From assembly GCA_014529385.2 (NCBI GenBank), contig CM043962.1, positions 53,341,905 to 53,405,904 of the forward strand: 64,000 bases of DNA. The letters are read 5' to 3'. How positions within the stretch are numbered: position 1 is the stretch's first letter; the number at the start of each line of letters is the position of its first letter. A program made the position numbers and the translations under genes. The notes under the pieces are model-generated. The model did not search any database, was not told the DNA's origin, and worked only from the letters and a program-made list of their open reading frames with translations. Source of the DNA: Adiantum capillus-veneris. Lineage: Eukaryota > Streptophyta > Polypodiopsida > Polypodiales > Pteridaceae. Below are positions 18,537 to 30,307 of this stretch, piece by piece.

Positions 18537-20069
18537 TGTCATAAAATCTAATATCTAACCAACCCAAATGATTTTCTCATATTAAATTGGTCACTTAATG
18601 TGGGAGAATAAACGGGAACAAGTGTTAAGATATAGATATGTTCTTATAGATCTATCTCAACACGGGGCCAATGGTAAAGGGGCCCAAATGAGAGAAGTTC
18701 TATCAAAGAGCAAGGCTAACCAATGGAGCATAAGACCTTAGGGGTAGCGTCATTGAAGACCTCCAATAATGTCTGTAAAAGTCCTTTGAAACTTAGGTAA
18801 GCTAGGGATGAGCTTGAGGTGGGAACCCGGCCCAAGCTCGAGGTGCTTGTCGTGCTTGAGGTGCTTGTCGTGCTTGAGGTTCTTGATTAAGATGCTTGAG
18901 GTTCTTGAATTGCTACTTGCCTGAGATGCTTGTGGGAACAACCCCTAGTTCAAGTGCTTAGTCATGCTTGATGACTAAGGTTGTTGAGCACCAAAGGTCA
19001 AAAGAATCTCTACAAAGATGGGGGCGAGCCCTTTTCCTAGGGGCTAGAGAGAGAACACACACTCACACACACAAGGAAGGCCCAAGCTTCAGGCCCCTAC
19101 CCATGTTACCTTCATAAGATGCTTGAATCCTATTGGCTAGGCTTCAAAGGGGTCCAATGATAAATTACTTGAATTATCTAATTGTTTTTGCATTTATCAA
19201 GTCCTCTCTCTCAAAAGGGAAAGGGGGACACTTGTCCCAAGACTACACCTATTGCTAGAAATGGCCCCAACTTGTGATTGGCTAGGCTTGGCAAGAGCCA
19301 ATGAGCTTCAATGATGAGCTAGAAGAGGGGGTCGACCTAGCAAGGAGGGGGGTTGCTTAGGGGGTATACTCACCCACACACACTCACAAGCACTCTCATT
19401 GTGTACTATGCAAAGTGCAAGAGCTCCCTCTCCTTCTCCAAGCAAGTAGAGGTTGAGAGCCTACACCAACACTATTGGCTATGGAGTGCAAATCCAACCA
19501 AGAGCCATGCTTCAATGCTTAAGCTTGCCATCTCCTTCTTCTTCATTACTATGCTATTATGTATGCTAGCTACAAGAGTTATGATAAGTGAGGAACTACT
19601 TCTTTCTCCTATGAAATGTTTCTTCTTCCTCTTCCCTATCCTCATTCCCTACTAGCTCTCTCCACCTTCGAAGGTGTTTGAGGTCTTGGGACTAAGGCTT
19701 GGGATAGTTAAATCTTTCTTCAAGTTTATGTTATGTTTGTGATGCATGAAGCTTTCCATATTCATTGCATCACCTAGGTCACAAGGAACACAAAGAGTGT
19801 ATTGTAACAAGTCTCTATTAATGGTAGAAATCATAATACAAATGCCTATTGGAGGGGGGACCGGCTCCATATAAATCCGGTCCTCAACTGTTGTCATGTT
19901 CTCTAAATTCTCTCTCTTGAAAAAGTATTGTTCATGCCAAGTTAACTAATTGTTATGATTATATTGCTACCTTCAATTATGTTCACTCGCAATGCTCACA
20001 AAGTCATTTCTCAAAAGTACTCTCTTTAATTTCCGCTACTCTTAAATTAAATAGGCCAATTCCATTACA
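18537..20069 (+). repeat. gypsy 3' LTR, 1,533 bp
   Basis: TGTCATAAAATC to ATTACA. It lacks the CACTA insertion and so gives the empty site, and it is shorter than the reconstructed 5' LTR (1,612 bp) through two deletions. Scattered substitutions relative to the 5' LTR show the element is not recent. Confidence 0.93.
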
Positions 20070-20795
20070 ATGTGCATCAGTGTGGGTGTGCATAGCAAGT
20101 ACACATGCAGCGTTCCTTCAAGGGTGAGTATGAGAAACCCCCTTTTCTCGGTCTGCACCTCTTTCAACCTATTCATGTCTTTCCAGATGAAGACATCATT
20201 GTTTTTCTGGGTCGGTGTTATGGCATTCATTTGACTTAAGCTATGGAAATTCCTCATGTTCTTGCTTCAAAGTAGCTCACATACATGGTGGTAGCTGAAG
20301 AAAGTTTAGTCAATCTTAAACGCAGTTTTAGATTTGTATGATGACCGTTTGGGAAAACCTCCATACCTTGTTGATGAGTCCTTCAATCTTGCTGACTTGA
20401 ATAGTGTGACTACCTCTATCAAAATATGATTGATGTCTATATATATTAATTATCAGTCTTATCATGAATCACTAGCTTTTAATGGTATTCTTCTACACGC
20501 ACATCACCCTCTCACTATGAATTTTTTTGCACTTCTATATCACGTTGAGGAATGTATTCCTCAATCTAGCAACCTGACCATTCATATCAGTAAAGATTGG
20601 TTAATCCTTTTTTTATGCCCACTTTTAAGATTCTATCTGACCAAATATCCAAGCATTTCTATTATACAACACCCCTAGTGTAGGCTTGGTTTGTGACCAC
20701 TTTTTGCAACTTGTATGATGATGACACTACATGAAATTTCTGTGATTTATTTCATCAATTGAGGTTACAAAATTTCATGAACTCATGTCTAGGGC
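20070..20795. other. unassigned AT-rich sequence right of the gypsy element
   Basis: Begins with the second unit of a 16-base repeat split by the gypsy insertion. Small ORFs only (for example 20430-20678), none recognised. Confidence 0.5.
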
Positions 20796-20799
20796 TTAA

Positions 20800-22134
20800 C
20801 ACTAGAATGGTAATAGGACACTTTTATGTCCTTGGACACTTTTGTGTCCTGTTAAGTGACCATTTTGCTTGAATTATTTGAAGAGTATGAAAATGAATTT
20901 TTAGGTGCTATATATCCACAAAGTTGCGTTATGAGCTAAAAAAAAACTTAGCATTTTTTTTTGAGTATCGATCTCACCATTAACCTTACTCTTGCACAAC
21001 ATTTTTGAACCTAAACTGTGTGAAAAAACGGGTTCTGTTTTTGGCTTTTTTTCAATTTTTGGCAACTATACCACTCTAAACTTCATGTTTGTGAGGTTTA
21101 GATGGCTAGAGGTTAGTCCTTTATAGTTCTCAACATGTTTAGATGCTTGTAGGGAGAGCTAAGTGTTAAAATTGAAAGTTATGACCAATTTACAAGAATT
21201 GCATAATCCTGTTTTTTGGCCAAAATTAGCACTTTTATGATTTTTTGGTGGCTTTCTTGATATCCAAATTCAATTTTGATTGTGTAAGTGTAATATATAA
21301 CATAAAGCTAATCTTCCTTGAGTTTTGGGGGACCTAATATTCTATGTAGCATAGTTATGATGATGGTTGAGTTTTTTGATTGCTGAAGAATACGATACAT
21401 TTTAGAGTAGCAAGTATAACTTTCTCAATATTTCTAGTTTCTTAGGCCAATTGTGTGTATTTTTTAGGTAGTAACCATATCTAATCATAGACTACAAACT
21501 TGGCTAGATATTGAGTAGTTTCTATGGGTTTCTAGAGGTCATAATGCTAAACCGAGTTTTTTCATGTTTGCTGTATTTAGCACTTTATCATTGCCCGCAA
21601 GGTTCCAATTGTAAGAGATCCATTATCCTTTTGACATGCTCCATGGCTCCTTTTAATACAGAGGCCCAAAGGGAACTAAGAAAACATGTATATAGTATCT
21701 GTATTGAGCGTGACTATAGAAACTTTGATGATAGATCGGCAGAATGGCAAAAATGCAACTTTTTTGTACCTTTTTTTTTTGCCCAGAAAAAAATTAGTGA
21801 GGTAAAAGCAACCATATGTTTTGGTCACCAACCCATTCAAGTTAACGGGCCATTTTATCTCATGTCCTACAAAAATATCCACTCTTATTTATATGCAATC
21901 AACCTAAGAAATTGCTGTTTTGGGCAAAATGCACTGGTCCATCAACTTTGGAGGCTTGTAGTGACCAAGGGATGAGAAAAATTACAAGTTTCTCATTTTT
22001 CCATATGTAGTAGTTATTGAACTATAAGCTCATGAAAGGATTTTTCAAAATGAGTGGATCTACTATGGTTTTGGAATTTTTTCCCAAAACCTTGAAAGGA
22101 CACTTTTATGTCCTGTTAGGTTACCATTCTAGTG
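20800..22134. mobile_element. TTAA-flanked terminal-inverted-repeat element, non-autonomous (piggyBac-like ends)
   Basis: Ends CACTAGAATGGTAA (20800) and TTACCATTCTAGTG (22134), perfect 14-base inverted repeats, each flanked by TTAA (20796-20799 and 22135-22138). Just inside both ends lies GGACACTTTTATGTCC, an imperfect palindrome (20816 and 22099), with an extra GGACACTTTTGTGTCC on the left. No transposase is encoded; ORFs are short. A TTAA target and a C-starting terminus are the hallmarks of piggyBac superfamily elements; that name is my inference. It is 1,335 bp. Confidence 0.82.
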
Positions 22135-22138
22135 TTAA

Positions 22139-24356
22139 AATTAGTTGCACTTGTAAAACTGTTAAGATTTTCTTGATTTTGTCCTCTTCAAATGGGTCAT
22201 TGTTATATTTTATTAGTTGTTAATTATAGTAGCATTGGTCAGCCCCACTACCTTTATTAGGCTTACCACAATTCTAAGGAAATACAAGTATCTATCTTGA
22301 TTGAATTTAACAAAATGATTTTCATAATAATCTTCATTTTTTTTATTTTCATTTTTCTAACTTGTTTATTGTCTAAGGATTCACAAAAACCTATGTAGAC
22401 CATAATGTGAGGCATTTACATAAGTCATCCCTTGTTTTATTTTGCAAAGTCATTCTAAAGGCCTGAGTGATAATATGATGGCCATGTTCTATCAAGTTCT
22501 ATGATACCTTCCTTGCTTGTTATCAATCAAATATCTAAACTAATATATACCATACTACTTAGTGGTTGAGTATAATAATTCTCTCATACAAAATTGTGCC
22601 ACACTCCTAGATGTGTCTACTAATACCAGTCAAAGAGACAACACAACTCTCTGAACACGCATAGATAGGTACATACATTTTCAAAAGAGGAATACCCTCC
22701 AGGTATGTACATCAAATACGTCTCTCGTCTTTTTATTTACCTTTGTTGTCTTATAAGTTCTGCAATCAAACACTTCTATTTTCATGGCTCATACTTGCAC
22801 TCGATGGTATAATTATTGAGATGATTTGTCATTAACTTATGCAGCTACTCATTTATTGAGATAATATGCTTTGGATAATGAACAACAGTCATATATACTT
22901 TACTGCTCAAACATACTCCAATTTGGTGTCACACAAGTAGTGAATGTTTAGTGGTTTTTTAATGCCTTGTCTAGTCCATTGGTCACTTAGACGTAGATTC
23001 ATTGATTTAGGCAATGTGTAAATACTCATCCTGGTGTAGATTTTTTGATTTAGGTGATGCCAGTTGTACGTGCAGATCTGCCGATTTAGCCAACACAAGT
23101 GCAAATTTGTCGATTTAGAAAACACACCAACAAACTGTAAATTCATTATTCTAAACAATATTAAGTGCAAATCCACCAATTTAGGCAGCATCAATGCAAA
23201 TTTGGGTATTTAGGAAGCACGTCTCATTGGTGTAGATTCATCAGTTGAGGCAACATTGATCACAAAATTATGTTGTAGTGGTTGGCCACCACTGCTCTTA
23301 GTATGATTTTGTTACCCGGGTACATAAAATGGAAGATATTTTGGATTTGGATTTGAAATATGATGATTTCCTATTGTGATAGCGTTTATGAAATGGAACT
23401 TGATATTTATGAAGATTGATTTATTGAACGATGACTGTGACCAATGATATCGTGACTCATCAGGGTATGACGTATACTATTTGATATATCAATCAAAATC
23501 AGGGTAAGTAAGTATAAATTAACCTGCAACCCTTAAACCGGCAAAGTCACGAGACTTTGATAGCCATGAGTAGGAATCTAGAACTATAGTAAAAGGAAGA
23601 CCACCTAACACCACTCAGCCTAAACAGGAATTACAGACATTGGGTCCATCCAAGCTCTACAGTCCAATTCTTTTCTAAAGCCAGTGTCCCTGTCTTCCAG
23701 ACAATTTAAAGAACCTTGTGTTTAAGGAGTGCGTGTTTCTCTTTTAAACTAATACTTATACAAAACATAACATAATAGTTCAAAAGAGAGTCAGCTTTAG
23801 AAAAACGGATAGAGAAAAAAAAAAGACATAGTCTCTGATTCATATTGACACTTTACAATGAGAATGAAGTATCGCTCCAATGTTTTTGTACACTAGCTAG
23901 TTACAAGTAGTGATGTCTTTAGTAGAAAGGGCTAAGGTGCACGAATGGTAGACAACAAATTTAAGCCAAAAGACCCTAAGTAAAGATAGAATCCTCGCTT
24001 GCATCCATATAAACAAGTTAAAAGTTTCGTTAGCCTTATTTACGTATTACATGTGTCAAAGAACTTATCAATTTTCATCCATGTCCTACTTAAGATCTTT
24101 TTACCTTAAGCCTACCATCTAATTTTGTCTCTTTGTCACATGAATGTTTTGAGAGGGTTTCAATATTTTTACTCTTTTTTTATGAACTAAAGGTTGTCAC
24201 TCCTTCAATTTCTATTGAAATGAGATCATAGGTTACAAATAAAGATAGTAGGTGACCCATTTTTTAGAAGAGAGTTTATATCTTATCACAAGACCACTAC
24301 CCCTTCTTCTAATCCAATATCTTACCAAAATCACTACCCCATAGGTTTTTGTTTAT
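22139..24356. other. AT-rich intergenic sequence
   Basis: No coding similarity seen. Contains the degenerate minisatellite at about 22986-23265. Confidence 0.6.
22986..23265 (-). repeat. degenerate minisatellite
   Basis: Seven or so diverged units on the theme GTGCAAATTTGTCGATTTAGGCAACAC with variable spacers of about 5-20 bases (near 22993, 23034, 23072, 23097, 23138, 23166, 23193 and 23233). The minus-strand ORF across it shows repeated NLHL/NRQICTY-type phrases that come from the repeat. Confidence 0.65.
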
Positions 24357-24360
24357 TTAA

Positions 24361-25670
24361 CACTAGAATGGTAACATGACACTTTTATGTCCTTGAACAC
24401 TTTTGTGTCATGTTAAGTGAGAATTTTTCTTGAATTATTTGAAGAGTATGAAAATGAATTTCTAGGTGCTATATATATCCACAAAGTTGTCTTATGAGAT
24501 GTAAAAACTTGAATTTTTTTGTTGAATATCGATCTCACCATTAACCTTACTCTTGCACAACATTTTTGAACCTAATTGTGTGAAAAAAAGGGTCCTGTTT
24601 TTGGTATTTTCTCAAAGTTTTGCAGCTATACCAATCTAAACTTCATGTTTGTGAGGCTTAGATTTCTAGAGGATAAGACTTCATAGTTCTCAACATGTTT
24701 TGATGCTTCTAGGGAGAGCTAAGTGTTAAAATTGAAAGACCAACTTACAAGAATTGCATAATTCTATTTGTGGCCAAAATCAACACTTTTATGATTTTTT
24801 TGATGTCTTTCGTGATATTCAAATGCAGTTTATATTGTGTAAGTGGAATGTATAACATAAAGCTAATCTTCCTTGAGTTTTGGGGAACCTAATACGCTAT
24901 ATAGCATAGTATATGATGATGGTTGAGTTTTTTGATTGCTAAAGAACACGATACATTTTAGTGTAGCAAGTATAGCTTTCTCAATATTGCTAGTTTCTTA
25001 GGCCAATTGTGTGCATTTTGTAGGTAGTAACCATATCTAATCATAAACTAAAAATTTGGCTAGCTATTGAGTAGTTTATATGGGATTCTAGAGGTCATAA
25101 TGCTAAACCCAATTTTGTCATGTTTGCTATGTTTAGCACTTCATCATTGTCCCTAAGGTTCCACTTAATAAGAGATCCATTATTCTTTTGACATGCTCCA
25201 TGGCTCCATTTGAATCCAAAGGCCCAAAGGGAACTAAGAAAACATGTATATAGTATCAGTATTGAGCGTGACTATAGAAACTTTGATAGGTCCGTAGAAT
25301 GGGAAAAATGCATCTTTTTGTACCTTTTTTTTTTCCTTTAAAAAAATAGTGAGGCAAAAGCAACCATATGTTTTATCACCGACACATTGAATTTAACATG
25401 GCATTTTATCTCATGTCCTACAAACATCCACACTCTTATTTAAATGAAATCAACCATAAGAAATGGTTGTTTTGGGCAAAATGCACTAGTCCATCATCTT
25501 TGGAGGCTTGTTGTGACCAAGAGATGAGAAATTTTATAAGTTTCTTGATTTTTCCTTATGTAGAGTCCTTGAACTATAAGCTCATGAAAGGATTTTGCAA
25601 AATGGGTGGATTTACTATGGTTTTGGAGTTTGTTTCCAAAACCCTAAAAGGATATTTTAATGTCTTGTTA
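24361..25670. mobile_element. second copy of the TTAA element, right end lost
   Basis: Begins TTAA|CACTAGAATGGTAAC at 24357/24361 and is collinear with 20800-22115 at moderate divergence, including the paired 16-base palindromic motifs near the left end. Homology stops after GTCTTGTTA at 25670, before the right terminus. It probably cannot be mobilised. Confidence 0.8.
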
Positions 25671-26460
25671 ATGATCCAAAAAATCTATCCTAATTTGCAT
25701 TTAGAGCCATAAGAGATATAACAGAGAGAGTATGGCATAAAAAGAATCACTTAAAGTAGTACTAGTCCAAATAATCATTTGGGTCTTTAGTCAAAGTTTG
25801 GTATGAATTAATACAACCATACCTCTAAATATGATATTTTACAAGATGTATTTAGGCATGTAAGTAAAGGTTTTCTTAAAACATTGTATCATAATGCAAT
25901 TACTCTAAGTAAGGTGATTAAGTGCTCTATGTTCTATCTATAAGTAGTATGCAAGCATTTTTAGGGAACCAATCATTTAGTGTGCTGAGAAGTGGTAGAC
26001 TAATATTCCCTAAATGATCAAATAAGATGAGAGTCCTTGAACACATACATTATGACTGAGATACTAGTATGAAACAAGTAAGTGTCCAATAGTAAAGTGA
26101 TCATTCCTCTATACCAATAATAGTCATATATGGTGTGGTCCAAGCAAGCATTATATTGGTCAAGACATAAAAATTGTGTCCATTTTGATTGCAAGACTGC
26201 AAGGGTACAAGGAGTAAAGGGTCGGGCAGGTGGTACAACAAGACGATGAGACTAATTCAAATACCCAATCTGGGGGAGAAAAAGGCTTTTAATTACCTAG
26301 TACTATTTAAGGTCACGGTAAAAAGATTACCACTCGGGTTTTAACCAAGACAATAGGGCATGTGCCCATATTGTATTGTATCGAGAGAGTATTCAACCAC
26401 TTGGAACCAAAAAAGGTGCAGATTACCAAGTGAAAAAGAGAGACATAGAGAGGGGGCGGA
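25671..26460. other. AT-rich sequence, nothing recognised
   Basis: No ORF with recognisable domains, no clear repeat. Confidence 0.5.
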
Positions 26461-26480
26461 GGGGGGGGGGGGGGGGGGGG
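26461..26480 (+). repeat. G20 homopolymer
   Basis: Twenty consecutive G, preceded by AGGGGGCGGA and followed by TGTTTC. Length may be affected by sequencing or assembly. Confidence 0.9.
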
Positions 26481-26821
26481 TGTTTCTTGTGTTTGTTTTG
26501 GGGTGGGGTGGGGTTTTTTTAAAACCTATTACTATATAGGGTTATTTGAGAAATGTAGAAGGGTTCTTCTCAACATTAAAGTAGGAAATTTGAAGGCGTG
26601 AGTTTCAATGAAGACCATACTCTTTTAGAATTGCATGTAGTAGCTAGTACTGGGCAACTAATGGTTTTCATGTATCTAAATTTCCATCCCATTATCAGCT
26701 AGGGTTTTGAGTTTTGGAGAAGGATCTTTTAAAGACTAAAAGTGGGATATTTTGGAGTGTCAGTTCTAGTAGAAAACTTTAGGATTGCATGCAATAATAA
26801 GTACTAAGCAAGTAAAAGTGT

Positions 26822-27632
<811 letters not shown>

Positions 27633-28119
27633 CTCTCATGGGATTGTTTCCCACAGTCAAGAGTGAAAAACCTCCTGAGACCTCCCCAGTCGTCCAAGGG
27701 TAACACCTCGGAGTCTGCCATGCCCAAGATGATTTCTTAAACAAGAATCTTGTCAAGCATTTTGTCTTAGCTCTCTACCTTCATCCTCTAAGTATCTTGT
27801 GCATGCCTTTGAGATGCAAACATAGGTAACTGCATTTGGAGGAAGGCCTTTCCTTTTGCCCCTTGTAAGGTGGTTTAAATCTTGCTTTCCATACTTGAAT
27901 GGAACACATAATCAATGTACATCAAGCGATGCGTTCAAGTCTAAAACTTCTTCGAGAACCCTTTGTGAGATTCTTAATTCACTATATTTGGCATACATCT
28001 CAAACAAAGCAATGCCAAAAATTTATCCCTTAAAAGAAAATTTTGTTTAGCTATGAGCCATTTGAAAAGCCGCTCTTAGTAGCTACTAGTGTTATCTTGG
28101 TATTCCTGAATTAGCTAGC

Positions 28120-28280
28120 TAGTAGGATAATATTGATAGCTACCGGGATAGTGTTGGTAGCTAGCAAGTTATCATTGGTAGCTACAAGGATATCTTTGGT
28201 AGCTGCCAAGGTATCTTTAGTAGCTACCAAGATATCTTTGATAGCTACTAGGATATCATTGGTAGCTCCAAGTTTTCATG
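28120..28280 (+). repeat. 24-base minisatellite
   Basis: Units of about 24 bases on the theme GGATATCTTTGGTAGCTACCAA. A plus-strand ORF (28133-28381) reads it as an eight-residue repeat of the form SLVATRI-, but it has no supported coding role. A shortened version lies at 36530-36665. Confidence 0.85.
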
Positions 28281-28619
28281 GTAGCTGCCCTTGTCCTACT
28301 TGCATCTACTTGCCAGAATTTGCAAAAAACATCTTAGGTTTAGTATACAAGAATCATAGACAAAAGCCAAATAGATTTTAAAGACTTTACATAGTGATCA
28401 AAACCAACTTGGATTATACATCAAACGGGGTGCTATTGTAAATAGAATCATACATTCTGAGGAAAGTAAGAATTTTCTTTGACATCCCACTTTTTACATT
28501 GGGAAATTAATAGCTCATACAAAGTGGGATTCCAAGTTAGCTTCATGTTCAATAGCTTGAACTCATAGGGATTTCGTTTTGCTAGTTTGTATCAAAATCC
28601 CTTCACAACAAATGAGGCA

Positions 28620-29942
28620 TCATTGCAAACATTCCCCATGGATCTTTCTGCAAAGTTTTAGTCTGCGTCTTTTTTTTGTGCATATCAAGACATAGAAATC
28701 AACAAGGTCCACATTGTCATGATGAGCTATAATAAAAGTAAAATTGTCACCAACACAAAGTGCATCACTCAATGAATCATGGTGTCCTTCATATGAAAAC
28801 TCTTCAATCTCATCATCATCTTCAACATCATCCGTAGGTTCAAGGGTAACATAATCCCATGCAAGAGAATGTGGTTTGTTAGAACACCTCCTCAAATATC
28901 CTTTCATATAATCATTACAAAAGGATGATAATTGTCTACACCTAATAGCTTTCCCATTTGATAAGGATTGATCACTCATTGAGGCAATGTAGACCACTTG
29001 CATTAAGAAAAGGTTTACAATCCCAATATTTGCTTCTATCCACTTCACCTTCCTTGAACTCCCAAAACACTCAAATGGTCGTACTTGATAATAATACATG
29101 GCTATAGACCCATTGGACATGGTTTCTCTCAAAATTGGCACCACATCTACTGCACATCCACATCTAAAAAATGACACCACATCTATTGCACATTGTAATC
29201 TTTGGCAATGTGTCTTTAACTACTCTTGAGTGATATGCCTCTTAATCATAGCACCCTCACCATCATGTTTTCCCTTCCCATGACCTCAATCCAAAAAATG
29301 ATAAGTCATTTTTAAACTTGTTAGAGTTCCATATTGAGCAACAAAATAGAAAGGCATCTTTGCTTTGGACTATGAGGTTGCACCATTTGACCACACCCAA
29401 TGTTCTTTAAGTGATACGCCTAGCTCTTTTAACCATCCATAATAGAGTATAAAGAAATGTTGTACAAAAAGAGGATCATGGCTTTTATCATCATATATAT
29501 AGAAACTATATTATTTTTGGACATTACCTGCAATTTGCACATATGTGATGTGGACAAAGATTGTGACATGGTTAGAAAACCAATGCATGTATTGGATGTC
29601 ATTTTGTTCTTTGAATATGTATTTTTCAATAAAATCCACAATTGACACTACCACATCATCAAGGAAAATATTTAGAAACTCTTCAAATTTCTCAGCCTGC
29701 CATTTGTAAACAAAATTGTGCTTTATAAACTTGCTCACATGATCCTTGAACAATACAAAAAGTTGACCGCACTGCAACTGCTTGTGTGACAAAACATTTG
29801 TTTTGTTTATTTTCCCAATATTTATTTTTCCAACTTCAAGGTCTTCAAATATCTTTATTGTTACCATGCATGCATTATTTGAATCATCAATTGGGAAAAT
29901 GGGAAGATTCTTTGAAGGCCCAGAAGAGGAGCATTCACCCAT
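28620..29942 (-). pseudogene. decayed gene of the HGKG-DG-G-KR family (unknown function), copy 1
   Basis: A single minus-strand frame from ATG 29940-29942 to TGA 28620-28622 (about 440 codons) is interrupted by four stops (29511-29513, 29370-29372, 29286-29288, 29220-29222). Order of motifs: VVSIVDFIEKYIFKEQNDIQ, HWFSNHVTIFVHITY, HDPLFVQHFFILYYGWLKE, EHWVWSNGAT (SDG-like), then GHGKGKHDGEGAMIKRHI, and a C-terminal part with an acidic run and VGDNFTFIIAHHDNVDLVDF. From memory this motif order recurs in multicopy uncharacterised plant and animal proteins that may be transposon-derived; I cannot name a domain. The conserved Gly/His/Asp block suggests an enzyme, but no function is assigned. The N-terminus may be incomplete. 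Confidence 0.7.
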
Positions 29943-30307
29943 CAAACACTTCAGTGTAAAAAGTAACTTGAGCGGCTAGAATTTCAGCATAAAACTGATT
30001 TCCAAAGCTTTGTGAGGCTAGGAAAAATTTTTATATGAGCATTCTAAAATTCATTCCACATCTACACTACAAATTTCATATTAATAAATATACCTTTTGC
30101 ACAAAAATCAAGTGCTGATTGCAAGGATGTCCCAGTCGAACATTGTACTGAAAGAACGGGACACCTCGGTGGCCTGTAGAAGAGAAAGGTGCCTCCAAAG
30201 ACACTTATGAGGATCGCAACGTACGCGTGCCAGTGGATAGCACTCCCAAGCCCATAGCCTCCAGTGTCCAGTCTCAAGAGCTACTGGGTCAGGATCTATG
30301 ACACAAG

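Larger units (their letters stand above)
5187..20069 (+). mobile_element. Ty3/gypsy chromodomain-type retrotransposon, degenerate, interrupted by a CACTA element
   Basis: The LTRs begin TGTCATAAAATC at 5187 and 18537 and end ATTACA at 12993 and 20069. Flanking pentamers are GTGTG (5182-5186) and ATGTG (20070-20074), a TSD with one change. The internal order is gag, protease, RT, RNase H, integrase, chromodomain-like tail. The 5' LTR is split by the CACTA transposon at 6780-12971. Without it the element is about 8.7 kb. The coding part has at least three frameshifts and six in-frame stops, so it is an old non-autonomous copy. Confidence 0.93.
27633..30128. repeat. 2.5-kb direct repeat, copy 1
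   Basis: From CTCTCATGGGATTG to GATTGCAAGGAT, repeated at 36045-38528 with few differences. No inverted terminal repeats and no matching target duplication are seen, so the unit is not obviously a transposon or an LTR. It holds a minisatellite (28120-28280) and a decayed gene on the minus strand. Confidence 0.9.
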
